DNA of 64,000 bases from Triticum aestivum (Eukaryota; Streptophyta; Magnoliopsida; Poales; Poaceae). Below the pieces are notes generated by a model, which did no database searches, was not told where the DNA came from, and was given only the letters and a program-made list of their open reading frames with translations. A program made the translations under genes and the position numbers. The stretch is taken from positions 272,657,369 to 272,721,368 of the forward strand of contig NC_057807.1 in the NCBI RefSeq assembly GCF_018294505.1, read 5' to 3'. Of the stretch, positions 45,647 to 58,138 are shown piece after piece; position 1 is the first letter of the stretch, and every line of letters begins with the position of its first letter.

Positions 45647-46515
45647 CTTCTGCTGAGGACATCTCTATAGTTCAACAAGATGCGGGTTATACTCTGGATC
45701 CTCAAGAATTGATAGTTTCAAATGGCAGTTTATCATCCCAAGAGCATGTATCACAAGTTGATAGCTCACCGTTGGAGGCCTCCTCATCGGATACGGTGTT
45801 GGGATTACAGTTTGGATCTGTTTTGCCACCTGTCCGTCTTTCTCGGGATACGGTTTCTAATAATAACCGTTGGATAATCTTTTCGCCTGATATTGTCTCC
45901 GCCACGTTTCCTTCTGTGGGCTCTATGCAAAACCCTTTAGTTCTCTCGGATGATGAATCTGATAATGATGGGCTATGTTCTACCCCTCCTAGTACATTAT
46001 TGGGCCCTGGTACCTCAGTCATCCCGGTTCAATCGCCAAGCAAGTCACCTTCGGAAATTGTTCATGATTTGCAAGTTTAGATGAAGTTGTTGCACAAGTT
46101 TGGAACTGTACACGTTGCCTGGGTATGGGGCCTACCTTGGATAGGTGCATAAACAAAATCCGTTGTCATCGTTATTACCAGCTGGGTCACGTTAAAAAGG
46201 GTTGCACACGGTCACCTCCTAATTTAAAGGTTTGGGTTCCCAAACGTAGCAGCCCAACTACCAACCTCGAGTCCCATGCCTTCAAGTATACCCCGGACCC
46301 TTGGTGCTCCCAAATAGTGCAAAGATACCCTACCAAAAACCCTACCTCCCCTGCTCTGTAGCCTGGTTATTCCACACCTCCATCATCAAGCCGCATGTCA
46401 CCCAATAGCTATGGACCGCCTCCACCATAACCGTCCATGGTGAACTACAAGCTCGATCCGCGATGCTTTTTGCCGGCAGATCACGACATTGTGGATGCTG
46501 GTCCGCAACGGCTGT
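45647..46515 (+). pseudogene. LINE ORF1, middle part with degenerate zinc knuckle
   Basis: The frame resumes ASAEDISIVQQDAGYTL and stays open to the TAG near 46078. Just after, a frame reads CLGMGPTLDRCINKIRC and then HRYYQLGHVKKGC, a CCHC zinc knuckle whose second Cys is Tyr. Such knuckles bind the LINE RNA. A solo LTR interrupts the ORF at 46516. Confidence 0.65.
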
Positions 46516-46990
46516 TGTCGATGTCAAAACTGGCAGTTATCGGGTAGGGGGTCCCGAACTGTGTGTCTGAGGATCAATGATAACAAGGGACGACGGGGAC
46601 GGAATGTTTACCCAGGTTCGGTCCCTCTTAAAGGAGGTAAAACCCTACCTCCTGCTTGATTGTATTCAATGAGTATAGGGGTTACAAGAGTTGATCTACC
46701 TCGAGATCGTAATGGCTAAACCCTAGTTGTCTAGCCTATGAGAATTATGATAGCCACTACGGACTAAACCCTCCAGTTTATATACCCATCGGAGGGGCCT
46801 AAGGTTGTACAGAGTCGGTTTGGAGGGGAAGGAAATAACATATCCGGACATCAAACTTGCCATCCCCACATATAGGAGTCCTACCCGGACACGGGGAGAA
46901 AGTATTCTACTTTTATCTTCACGACCCATCAGTCTGGCCTATATCAAATAGTCCGAATGCTGGATGACCCCCTAATCCAGGACTCCCTCA
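46516..46990 (-). mobile_element. Solo LTR, 475 bp, minus strand, TSD GCTGT/GCTAT
   Basis: In window orientation it starts TGTCGATGTCAAAACTGG and ends CAGGACTCCCTCA. On the minus strand it therefore opens TGAGGGAGTCCTGGATTAGG, a familiar Triticeae LTR start. Flanks are GCTGT (46511-46515) and GCTAT (46991-46995), one mismatch. A GTTTATATAC box lies near 46776. No internal region remains. The superfamily is not certain from the LTR alone. Confidence 0.8.
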
Positions 46991-46995
46991 GCTAT

Positions 46996-48914
46996 CACGC
47001 ATGTTCTACACTCCGGCCCGCTCCCCTCCCTGGCGCCATGAGTCCTACATGGTGAGGATTGTTGAGCCCATCCCGCAGCCTGAGGATGTGCCTCTCCTCC
47101 GCTAGCAGGTTAGAGATTTCATCACTGATGAACAATAGTTGCCAGTTTTATCCTCTGAGACTTGGTTCCAAGGTGTTGGGCTGTATCAGATGCAAGACCC
47201 AGTTATTTGTAGTGCTTTGGTTAATCATGCGCCCTGGCCGCTCGGTTAGATCAGCATGAAGAAGAGTTTTTTGTTAGATTCATTAACCATGATGATGGTG
47301 AGGGTTTTCGAGCTTTACAGGGACATAGAACTAGTTGGCTCATGCTTATTGGTGTTTCCCTTGATTACCGCAATGAAGAGATCTTTTCTGAGGTTGTGGA
47401 TACTTCGGGCAATTTCACTATTGGAATCATGAGGATGATCGATTGGTCCGTTCTTTGGTCTGTGCTTCCTTCCCTGATAATCTGCTTGTGCCAAGAGATG
47501 TTGTTTTTCGTAAGTTTGCCAATGTTGGAGGCATTGTTGTTTCATGGACCGCCTCTTGTCACATCTTAACGGCTGCCTTTGCTGAACAATTACCTCAAGA
47601 TGAGGATATGATGCCCATAGATGGTAATCCTCATCCAATGTCGGTTCAGCCTCAGCCTAATGAGATCTTCTGGGCAGTGCCACCCTACCCCGCGCTTGGC
47701 TAGAATGATATTCCGCAACCTTGGCACCATGATCAGCCACAACAACAATAGGATGAGCAACAAGATGGGTGGGGTCAGCCTTGGGATGCACTCGCTGAGG
47801 AGCCAGCTAAGGAGCAAGCACAGGTGCAATAGGATCAAGCTTCCATGATTTTAAATCTTTCAATGGGCTCCAATGACTCCTCCCAACAAGACAACCAGTT
47901 TGTGGTTGATGGGCCTCCAGTGGACCAGCCTCATATGCCTAAGCTAGTACAGGTGGGAGATGGTCCAGTTGGCCCAATTCTTCAGAACCTTGAGGAAGGG
48001 GTAGTTGCCGTGGATGACCCCTTTGCTCCAATACAACCACTCATTTTACTTGTTGCACATAATTTTGTTGAGAATCTTCAGAATGACCAAGTTGTTGAAG
48101 GCTATATGGATGAGAACCAGCTACTGGAAGGCCCTACAGTGCCTGATCACAATAACAATCTTGTCATTGTTCCATACTGGCCACCCTTACAGCCACCTCT
48201 ATTTGTTGGAGCTGCTAGGATTGTGCATGGCCCGGTCTTACCACGTGAGATGATATGGCAGAGAACTTTTGAGTCATTGTTGCCTACTTTTTTGACTTCA
48301 ACTTCACCCAGAGAGATGCCAATTATGGTTGATAGTTTCTCACTGAAGAGAACTTGGCTGAAAGCTTTTCCTGAAGAAATGCACTTTTCTTGGCCCCCTG
48401 TTCAGTTGTAGAGTCAGCATCAGTCCTTGCCTTTGTTGCCCTCCCCTTCTAGGTCGGTGGCACGCATGTTGACTTTTGGAGATGAGTCAAGCAACCTTCT
48501 TGTGCAATCTGTCTCTGTTGATAATGTGCAAGTTACACTCCCTTTTGTGAGTCTTCCTACTGCTGCAAAGAAGAGAGCCAAAAAGCCTAAAGCTCTGGTG
48601 GCTCCTCGACCTGACTTCTCTGATAGAAGAATGACTCGCACGCTGCAAAATTGTAGGGTTACAAGACCACTTCTACAATTCTAGTTAACCCTTGACCACC
48701 AAGAAATGCACGTGCAAAGAAGCCCAAGATTCAAGAGGCAAATGATCAGCAACCTAGTCCAAAGGTATCATAAGCTGGCCCTGCTCCCATTCCTATCAAT
48801 GTTATGCAGAACCTTGGTGCTTCCTTGGGCATCTCACCTGAAAAACTGACAGTGGAGCAGCTTATGGCTGAGCCCAAGAAGACTCAACATATTGATGTGC
48901 CCAATGACAAGTGA
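46996..48914 (+). pseudogene. LINE ORF1, 3' part
   Basis: The protein continues through FVSWTASCH-like and Gln/Pro-rich segments (47590-47830), an open stretch at 47845-48411, the SFSLKRTWLKAFPEE region, then a Lys-rich KKRAKKPKAL segment near 48570. It ends with the LGASLGISPEKLTVEQLM motif before the stop at 48914. At least six stops or frame changes interrupt it. Basic tails of this sort bind nucleic acid. The quoted first motif is approximate because the frame changes there. Confidence 0.6.
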
Positions 48915-49120
48915 ACTACGTTGCTTTAATTCAGGGAGGCATACCCTTTGTCCTGTCATTTATTTTCTTTTGGGTTTATTCTGTGTCCTATCAGACTTGT
49001 GTGAGTGCTCAGTGGGTCCTGAGGATGATCTGAACTATCTTTTGCAGTGTTCTGGTTATGATCTGTGCTAGTATTATTATGTGATACTATGTTTGGCTCC
49101 TTATCTTTCAATATTTTATA

Positions 49121-52100
49121 ATGTGTGCATATGTTAATAAGGATTGGAAAGTACTCTGCTGGAATGCTAGAGGACTGAATTCTGAATTTAGACAGAGGGC
49201 TGTAAGAGCCAAAATTGAGGAAAGCCAATGTTCTGTTGTTTTCTTACAGGAAACAAAGTGTGATTTCTTTGATCAGAGATCTATCATGAAATTTTTCCCA
49301 AAAGATTTGATAAATTTCTATACTCTGCTTTTGTGGGTGCTTCTGGAGGAATTATTATGTTATGGTGTTTTTCTGCTTTAACTGGTACCCTGGTTGAAAT
49401 CCAAAGTTTTGGCATTACCATAAATTTCACCTCAACTCATAATAACCAAAAATGGACTTTGGTCAATATTTATGGACCTTTCCAGGGAGAGCTAAGAGAT
49501 TCTTTTGTGCACTAGATGTATCACATTCAAATCCCACAAGATAATCTCTGGTTATTTTTAGGAGATTTTAATTTTATCAGATATGTGGATAATAGAAATA
49601 TGCCAGGAGGTGACATCAATGATATGTTCATTTTTAATGAAATTATTGGCCACTTGGGTCTTATTGAGTCGCCTCTAAAGGGAAGATCATGCACATGGTC
49701 AAATATGCAGGAAACACCTCTACTGGAATAGCTTGATTGGTGTTTTAGCACACCAACATGGACTGGGGAATACCCTAATACAATGGTGTAACCTCTAGCT
49801 AAGACTAGCTCTGATCATGTGCCCTGTGTGGTCTCCATCTCCACCTCCATACCCAAAGCAAGGATTTTTCATTTTGAAAATTACTGGGTGGACATGCCTG
49901 GGTTTATGGAATGTGTTCAGCTTTCTTGGTCTGCCCCCACAAAAAGGACAAATTTTGCTGCTATTCTCACTGAAAAATTCAAAAGGCTAAGGACGGATCT
50001 TAAGAAATGGCATACAGGTTTATCCAGATTAAAACTTCTGATGAATGCTTGTAATGCAGTTATCCTAGCTTTTGATAATTTGGAGGAACAAAGACCTCTA
50101 TCTAGGCCAGAATTCAATTTCAGAAAGATTGTCAAGTTGCATCTTGAAGAGCTTTTACACCTTCAGTACATTTATTGGAAACAAAGATGCACTATCAAAT
50201 GGATTAAAATGGGGGAAGAGAACTCCAAGTTCTTTCAAGTAATGGCAACTGAGAGATTTGGAAGGAATATTATCTCCGGTTAAATTAATGATGATGGTTT
50301 GTCTTTGTCCTCCCACAATGCTATGGTTGGACTTCTTTGGTCTTTGTATAAAGATAGAATGGGAGTTTCATGTGGGATTGACATGTTGTTTGATTTGGAG
50401 GATTTGATCCAGCCTGTTCCTGGGTTTGAGAGTTTGTCAGAGCCTTTCTCAGATGAAGAGATAAATGAGGTATTGAAGCACCTACCTCAAGCCAGAGGAC
50501 CAGGACCATATGGGTTTACTGGGTTGTTTGTAAAGAGATGTTCGCATATAATCAAGGATGATTTCCTCAAGTTAATTTCTGACTTCTATGAAGGAAGAAT
50601 TTCTCTATAGAGTATAAATGGGTCCCTACTCACACTCATCCATAAAATTTTATCTCCTGAGGGACCAAATGATTATAGGCCAATCTCTCTAACAAACACT
50701 TGCCTCAAGTTCCTCACTAAACTCCTTGCAAATAGGCTGCAGAAAGTTATTCTCACATGCATCCATAAAAATCAATATGGTTTTCTTAAATCAAGGTCTA
50801 TCCAAGACTGCATTGCATGGAGTTTGGAATATATTCAACAGTGCCATCAATCTAAGAGACCAATTCTCATCCTTAAGCCTGATTTTGCTTAAGCTTTTGA
50901 CACTGTTGAGCATGATCTGATCTTGCTTATGTTAAAATACACGGGTTTTGATGCAAAATGGATTGGTTGGACTAAAAAACTCCTTTCTTCTGGATCTTCT
51001 TCCATCCTCCTCAATGGTGTACCAGGCAAGCCGTTTAATTGGAAAAAAGGTGTAAGGCAAGGAGATCCTTTGTCACCTCTTATCTTTGTTATTGTTGTTG
51101 ATCTGCTGCAATCTGTGGTTAATAAAATGCTCCAGCAAGGTCTACTTTCACTCCCAATACCATCTAATGACCCAGATTTCCCAATTGTTCAGCATGCAGA
51201 TGATACCTTGTTAATTGTTCAAGCTGATGAGCCCCAATCTCTAGCTCGCAAGAACATGTTGACTGCTTTCTCGATATCAACTGGATTAAAGGTCAACTTC
51301 CATAAGTCTTGCATTAGTTTGCCCATCAATGTTGCACATGATGAAGCAATCAAATTGGCTACATTTTTTGGCTGCCGAGTTGGAACTCTTCCTTTCACTT
51401 ACCTGGGTTTGCCTGTGGGTACTACAAAGACTAGAGTACAAGATCTGGTACCTATTGTTGACGGAGTTGAAAGGAGACTCTCTACTAGTTCCTCACTGAT
51501 TTCCCAAGGTGCCAGATTACAGCCTTTACAGTCAGTTCTCTCCTCTATGCCCATTTATTTCCTTTGTAGTCTTAGTCTAGCAGCTGCTATTGTTAAACAA
51601 CTGTAAAGAATAATGAGGCAATGCTTATGGAGAGGAAATTCTGATACCCCAAAGCAGTTTTTAGCAGCCTGGCCAATGGTCTGTAAACCAAAAGATAAAG
51701 GAGGCATGGGTATTATCAACCTTGCTGTTCAGAATAAGGCCTTGCTCACTAACCATCTACACAAGTTTTACAACAAGGATGATATACCTTGGGTCTCTTT
51801 GATTTGGGACACTTACTATAATGGAGTGGTTCCCCATGCAACAGTCCAGTGTGGCTCTTCATGGTGGAGGGACATCATGAAGTTAAATGAGGTTTATAGA
51901 TCACATTTTTTTCATCACAATCAATGATGGAAATAGCTCTCTGTTCTGGCATGATACTTGGATCTTGGGTGGATGTCATCTTCCTATAAAGGAGAGATTC
52001 CCAAGACTTTTCTCTTTTACACTTGGTGACAGGATTTCAGTCAGGGATTTTATTGAAGATTTTGACATTGCCACATTTTTTTCAACTGCCTCTATCCCAT

Positions 52101-52750
52101 GAAGCAATGGATGAGCTTGTATCTCTTAATATTGCCTTACATGGATTGCAGAGAAATCCCCATGAACCCGATTCCTGGTCATGGAAACCTGGTAAAGGTT
52201 CTTACTATGCTAAAAGTTATTATACAATGGCACATGCACATCTACCAGATGATGACCCCTGTAAATGGATTTGGAAAAGTAAGTGCGCTATGAAAATTAA
52301 GGTTTTTGCATGGTTATTGTTGAATGATAGGCTCAACACGAGAGACATGCTTCTTAGAAGGCATTGGAGGTCTAAGTAGGATGACAATTTATGTCCCATG
52401 AGTTTGGCTCAATTGCATGAAGACATAGATCATCTCTTCTTCAAGTGCACTTTCAGTAACAGAGTCTGGAACTATCTGTAGATTAATTGGTATGCAGGGC
52501 TATCTCCTAGAGAATGTATTTTGGCTGCTAAGAGGATTTTTAGCACCCTTTTTTCTTTGAGGTAGTTTACCTTGCTTCTTGGAGCATCTGGATTACGAGA
52601 AATGATAAAATTTTCAGGCATATCAGACCTACTTTTGGGGGATGGAAGGCCAAGTTCATCCACGGCATCACCCTGCACTCCCAAAGGATGAAGGATTCAA
52701 TCAAACCTCTGCTCCTTGAATGGATCAATGCGCTGCCAAGATCCAGGTGA
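49121..52750 (+). pseudogene. LINE ORF2: endonuclease and reverse transcriptase
   Basis: The endonuclease begins DWKVLCWNARGLNSEF, with FLQETKCDFF, WTLVNIYGPF, LWLFLGDFNFI and SSDHVP as the further APE-type motifs. The RT follows: ARGPGPYGFTGLF, NDYRPISLTN, QYGFLKSRSI, AFDTVEHDLI, GVRQGDPLSPLIFVI, then the active-site block QHADD (usually YADD), and FTYLGLPVG. The C-terminus has the zf-RVT style W.IW..RN..IF motif and ends INALPRSR with TGA at 52748-52750. Stops occur near 49513, 49729, 50281, 50608 and 50890 (in the DFA*AFD motif), and a frameshift lies near 51925. The enzyme would nick DNA and copy LINE RNA at the target; this copy cannot. Confidence 0.88.
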
Positions 52751-52980
52751 CATTGCCAATTCTTGCACATTTGTATATAACACTGGTACAACGAGGTGCT
52801 ACACAAACGGTTTTTAACCCCTTTCCGCGACGGCGTTTGGAACCGTCACCTAGTGAGTGACTGCGATAGGGGGTCCTTCCTACACGACCCAGAAACTATT
52901 AGGGATATGCCCTCCTGGCACACACGCTTGGCAAAATGAGGTCGTGTGCGACCGACGAGCAACCAAATAGGGTTATACGT

Positions 52981-52989
52981 GTAGTAGTG
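52981..52989 (+). other. CACTA-like terminus, internal
   Basis: GTAGTAGTG preceded by GGTTATACGT is the reverse complement of CACTACTACACGTATAACC. Together with CTACACAAACGG...TTTTTAACCC at 52799 it delimits about 190 bases with loosely similar inverted ends, possibly a deletion derivative. Confidence 0.35.
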
Positions 52990-53488
52990 CTAAAAAATAT
53001 AATTATACAGGAAAAACCGTTTCCGGTCGTAAGTACATCCCACACAGTCAGTCCCCGCTAAATGTTTCCATTCGTATATATATCCCACATAGTCGTTCCA
53101 TGGAAAACATTTGTGCAAGGTGGCCTAACACAAACAATTTTCAAGAGAATGTCGTGTGTGGTTGTTCATTGATCCAACATGGTTTATTCGTAGAAACTGT
53201 GTGCATTGCCTGAGGTCATCGCCCATGTTGTTTTCTCAATAACCGTTTGCAATAGGAAAACCCAATTATCAGGCTAATTGCCCTATTATTAATAATACAT
53301 TTATTAATCTAATTGACATTCATATTAAGCACATAATATATTTCATTTCCATATTAAGGAATCAGGATTTAATAATTGAAACACATTCGAGACAACATGA
53401 TATAGCTTCAGCACTCAGCTACCCCCATTACATAGCTGCACTAGCACCAAGTTTCACATGCAACATCTAGAACCTTTCAGAATTAGCA

Positions 53489-53740
53489 TCATAGACGGTG
53501 CATAGACATATGCATCTCATCTGGAAAATTGCTGAAGCGGTAGGCGAATATTGAGCCTTCATTCATGTTGAAGGTCTTTGCAACTTTAGGCCAGTGCCTG
53601 TGGATGATTGACCATCCATCATTTGTCCTCTTTAGCAACACTACAATATAAAACCATGGGTGTTGTATGAAAACTTTCCTCGCCTCATGACCATAGAGGT
53701 GGTTTGAGAGGTAATCATTAGTGAACTGCTTTGTAAAGGC
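53489..53740 (-). pseudogene. B3-like gene, last exon
   Basis: On the minus strand, after an acceptor at 53741-53742 (TTTTCAG), the exon reads AFTKQFTNDYLSNHLYGHEA, then RKVFIQHPWFYIVVLLKR, NDGWSIIHRHWPKVAKTF and MNEGSIFAYRFSNF, ending with TGA at 53489-53491. The order (F.K.FT, then V.L, GW..., then G.IF.F.F) resembles the second half of the plant B3 DNA-binding domain. The exon itself is open. B3 proteins are nuclear transcription factors; target and role are unknown here. It could instead be an unrelated transposon-borne protein. Confidence 0.5.
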
Positions 53741-53824
53741 CTGAAAACAAGGATGTGCATAAATATCTTCCTATATTGTAAATGGGGCAAAGTAATAAAA
53801 AAGGCAAGGTATAATAGTTAGTAC

Positions 53825-54004
53825 CATCTTGTAGTGAACTGATGTCTTCTTCATTGTGCAGAGAAATATTTTGTCATTTTTTGCCGCTAATTTCTTTATC
53901 CTAACAATCTTTCTGAGTTTCTTGACTTAATTGATATTCATGGACAACTCATTTCCCCATATGCAAAAAGGGTCGAACAGTGGGTCAAAACCTCTAGCAG
54001 GGAC
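53825..54004 (-). pseudogene. B3-like gene, internal exon
   Basis: It lies between an acceptor at 54005-54006 and a donor at 53823-53824 (AAGATG before GTAC). It reads PARGFDPLFDPFCIWGNEL, an in-frame TAA, then KKLRKIVRIKKLAAKNDKIF and LCTMKKTSVHYKM, joining in phase to AFTKQF of the last exon. The end looks like the first strand of a B3-like fold. The stop marks a pseudogene. Confidence 0.45.
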
Positions 54005-54279
54005 CTACATGTGCAAGACCAAATTGTTAAAAACCTAAATATTAGAATGGTTCCTGCAATTGCACAATAATGTTCTATTAGACAACGGACCATGCACGTG
54101 CTAACCTCGACTGTAAACCTTAGTGCTTCCCATTATTTACCTGCAACACATATAAGGTAGTTAGTCATCAGGTTAAGTAAGGGTTCACATGCTATCAGTA
54201 TAATATGTTAATGAAAAACACGCACATTGCAGATTCATCAGATTAATTCAAGCCACATGGAAAACCCATTTATCCAAAG

Positions 54280-55100
54280 CATGATTAAGAACTAGGAAAT
54301 ATAGCACTTGTATATGTTTCTCATGTCTTAAGTGCAGCCAAATTCGACTTATCCCTCACATGCACAACAATACAAAATTCTACCACAACAATTGGACATT
54401 GCATTGCAGAATTGAACCAAGCAGTTAACTAAACACCACAACAAATGAACCAAACGTTAACTGGGCACCACATTGCACAATATAACATACTCCTAATAGA
54501 AGATCAGACAGTTAACCAAACCAAGCATGCTTAACAACTTGAAAATATGGCATTTGTATTTGTTGCTCATATATTTAGTACAGCCAAATTCAATTTATTT
54601 CTCACATGGTATACAATAACAGAATGCAGCCATAACAATTGAACATCACATTGCAGAATTTGAACCAAGCAGTTAACTAAACACCACAACAAATGAACCA
54701 AATGTTAACTGAGCACCACATTGCACAATATAACATACACCTAATAGAAGATCAGAGAGTTAAACAAACCGAGCATACTTAACAACTTGGAAATATAGCA
54801 ATTGTATTTGTTTCTCATGTATTTAGTATAGCCAGATTTGATTTATTTCTCACATGGTATACAATAACAGAATGCACCCACAACAATTGAACATCACATT
54901 GCAGAATTGAACCAAACAGTTAACTAGACACCAGAACAAATGAACCAAATGTTAACTGAGCACCACATTGCACAATATAACATACTCCTAATAGAAGATC
55001 AGACAGTTAACCAAACTAAGAATGCTTAAAAACTTGGAAAATTGCACCCTGAAGAATTGAACAACACATTTGTTGTATTGAACCAAATAGTTAACTGGAC
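54280..55100. repeat. ~246-bp tandem repeat array, about 3.3 units
   Basis: A unit containing CTCACATG, GAACCAA.CAGTTAACT and CACCACATTGCACAATATAA restarts at 54355, 54601 and 54849, with a partial unit before and a decayed one after. It lies in what would be the first intron of the B3-like gene. Confidence 0.8.
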
Positions 55101-55259
55101 ACCACATTGCATGACATATAGAACATATACACTAGAGCAGAGATTGCATGGTAAAAGTAGATAGCACAATTCACTAGAATTTGTTAAGGAAAGGCAGTAG
55201 CTAGCAAACTGAACATGGGTCCTTATAGTGAGCTAATAAGACAAGCTACTCCTCATTGT

Positions 55260-55940
55260 TGGGGATATCGATGATGATTGGTCCTTGGACATTGGAGAGG
55301 GTGAGGCCTCCGCATCGTGGGTGCCCTCGTTGTAGTGGTGAGTTGCCTAAGTCACTCTGGGCACCAACCAGCTGGCTCTCGAGATGAGGTAAGCACGTGC
55401 ACACTCAGAAAACACCTTGTAGTCTTCGTCGAAGGCACCGAGGGTAGCCTCGAGAAAACGCCACGAACTATCATTTAAAGCAGCCAACCGCATCGCGAGG
55501 TCAGCGCGCGAGGCATCGACAGTGGCCTCGACGGTGAGGTGCTCCTCCAAACCTGGGGGTCGGCACGAATGGCAGCCATCGCGACTCATCCGCGCGTGCG
55601 GCCGCGATTTGCTTCTCCGCTACTAAACGCTCCTTGAGATCCTAGCTATACTGCATGCACCATGGCTTAGGGCGGCGCTTATTTGGTGGAGGGGTCAGTG
55701 ATTTGGGTGGAAGGTGTCGCGTCAACGGTCGAGGCATGCGGGATGTGGAAGGAGGAGGATGGGGGTCGGGTGTGGATTACTTGCCTGGATAGGCGAGGCC
55801 GAGCAGCGTGAAGGAGGGTCGCCGGTGACGAGGCGGCACTGCAAGTAAGGAGTGAAACTTTCAACTTGGAAAAGAAGGCGGAAACAGGGTAAATGTGGCT
55901 TTTGGTAAGTGGGAGGGGGCGGGGTAGATATTTCCACGGA
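55260..55940 (-). pseudogene. Possible first exon(s) of the B3-like gene
   Basis: Minus-strand frames here encode MSRDGCHSCRPPGLEEHLTV and a helical ALNDSSWRFLEATLGAFDED segment, running through one TAG into a Ser-rich, acidic stretch. GC content is higher than in the surroundings, as in many grass first exons. No domain is recognised; linking it to the downstream exons rests on strand and position only. Confidence 0.35.
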
Positions 55941-56120
55941 AGCCGAAAATTTGGAATCGCTTCAGCAAAAAACAGGCGCGCAAAGTGTCATCAGACATGG
56001 TCCCTTATTCAGAGCGGGTTGTGGACTGTAGCCGTCGCACCTTCTCGCGTAAGCCGTATGCGTACTATACTCCGACGATGCTCCAAGATATTTTGTGTTG
56101 CATCTCACACGGTTGGTTAT

Positions 56121-57560
56121 AATAAACTGTGTGGGATCTACTTGATTTTTCTTCTTGATTTGATTACATAATGGGGTCACAATGGAAATGGATGGTGTTT
56201 GAATTGCTAGACCTTTTATCTGCAGTGAACATGCAACTATATGTGTGTCGTAAAAAAATTGGAATTATTTAGGGTTCGTTTGGAAATTTTATACATAAAA
56301 TTGGTTTTCTAGCCATTTTAGGTGCTCAATTCAAAATTAAAGCACAAGCACATGCTCCGGTGCACCAACATGGGTTGTCAAATCATATATGTGTCCATGG
56401 GTTTGTGCTTATGTCCCATGCAAGAAATGGGGATGAATTTCGAACACCGTCGCACTATGGCTCTCCGAAAACATGCACATGCTCTAATGCATATAAATTG
56501 GTTAAAAATTCAAATCTGCATCCTTGGTTGCATGCTTAGGTCCCTTGTAATAAATAGGAATGAATGTTAAACACCCTGCCACTGTCACTCGGCCGTAAAC
56601 ATTGAGATACCTGGTTTTAAATTCTAGTACATCCAAAACTCGTCTGAAATTCATGAAACTTGGTATGCTATCATGGAGCCGCATCAACGTGCCATGGTAA
56701 CTTTTTTATCCCATTTGGGGCTGGTTTGGGTGTAAGTTTCTCACAAACCAGAGCTTCTCACAACAAGCCTGGTGGTTTTGGTAGGCAACGTCCCACCTTT
56801 GGGGATGAAATGATATCTGCTGCCTCTTATTGCTTCCAAAACTTTGTCAACATTGAGCAACATGATTGTTGTGTTAAATTATGGAAATTTTTGGGGTTCA
56901 TTTGGACATTTTTATACATTAAGTGGCATCAACTTGCCGTGGTACAAATTTTGTCCCATTTGGGGCAGGTTTGGGTATATGCTTCTCATAAACTGGAGCT
57001 TCTCACAACAAGCATGATGGTTTTCGGTAGGGAACATGACACCTTTGGGGACGAAACGATATCTCTTGCCTCTTATTGCTTTCAAAAAATTTCTAGTGTC
57101 AACATAGAACAACAAGAGTGTTGTGTTAAGTTTTGGAATTTTTTGGCGTTTGTTTGGACATTTTTATACATTAAATCGGTTTTCTAGGCATTTTATGTGC
57201 ATAATTCAAATTTGAAATACATGCACATGCTCCAGTACATATAAATTGGTTGAAAACTCAAATCTGTGTCCTTGGGTGCATGCTTAGGTCCCATGCAAGA
57301 AATGAGAATGAATTTCAAACACCAGTACACTATTGATTGCCGGCAAAATGTTGAGATACTGTGTTTTTAAATTGTAGTAAATCCAAAACTCGTCCGAAAT
57401 TCATGAAACTTCGCATGCTATCGTGGAATGGCACCCGACATGTTGTGGCATTTTTCGTGTCCATTTTGAGAGAAGGCGCACTAAATAATAGCCAACAAAT
57501 GCATTTTGAAAAAATAGCTGCCACTTTAATGTCTCAAACGTTTGTATAATTCAAACCATG
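56121..57560 (+). repeat. ~0.5-kb tandem repeats, right-hand array
   Basis: The array starts AATAAACTGTGTGGGATC, matching 4546, and holds about three variably deleted units. The clearest restarts of the GGACATTTTTATAC motif are near 56910 and 57156. It is the same repeat family as 4688-5430. Open frames such as 56660-57187 recur with the repeat and are not conserved. Confidence 0.7.
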
Positions 57561-58138
57561 TGAGTTCTGTTAACCATTTACATGACACCACATATCTTGG
57601 TTTTAATGGCTATAGGAGGTGCCGTGCGGACAGCTGCTTGACTGAACGGGAGGCGTGCAAGCGCAGGCTCACTGGGAAGCGTGCGAGCTGTTCAATGCAG
57701 GATTTGTGCATCTCTTCAACACAAACGGTTCAGATTGAATACGATATGAGCCGTTTAACTGTGCCATTCTTCAGTTAAGCAGTAAAGCAGAAGAAAATAA
57801 ACCAAAAACTATACGTGCTGCCATACGCCCCGTGTGCCGTCCGAGCAGGCGTGAGTTTGCGGGACGCATGCGAGCAGTCGGTCGTGCAAGTATACTGGGA
57901 GGCATGCATGCAGGTGTGCGTATTGATGGGGAGGCATGCGAGTAGCTGTGTAAAATGATGGTAGGAATGGCAGAAGTCCGCCGCGCAAGCTCACTGGGAG
58001 GTGCGACAGCTTTTGACCGTAGCCTGCCTCGCTCCCACTGGTATGTATTAATTGCGTGCCCGAGACGTCGGCCATAATAGGCGGCCGCACCCTAGGTCCA
58101 CAGTGGTCACCAGCGTCTGGACTCTGGAGTGTGTGACG
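57561..58138 (+). other. CACTA-type non-coding region upstream of the F-box gene
   Basis: No gene is seen. Near 57718, ACACAAACGGTTCAGATTGA resembles the 84-bp subterminal repeats at 7778. From 57830 a GC-rich stretch with recurring GGGAGGCATGC-like words may be the 5' flank or UTR of the F-box gene. Confidence 0.4.

Larger units (their letters stand above)
8038..52796 (+). mobile_element. LINE retrotransposon, about 7.0 kb, expanded by nested insertions
   Basis: The LINE occupies three pieces: 8038-8411, 45647-46515 and 46996-52796. ORF1 encodes a nucleic-acid-binding protein and ORF2 an endonuclease plus reverse transcriptase, the usual plant L1 layout. The split is caused by the 8412-45641 LTR element (TSD CAATG) and a solo LTR at 46516-46990. 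Across the first break, TAC AAT G joins CT TCT GCT in frame. No poly(A) tail or LINE target duplication is visible; the 3' end near 52796 is placed where CACTA-type sequence begins. Many stops mark it as dead. Confidence 0.85.
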
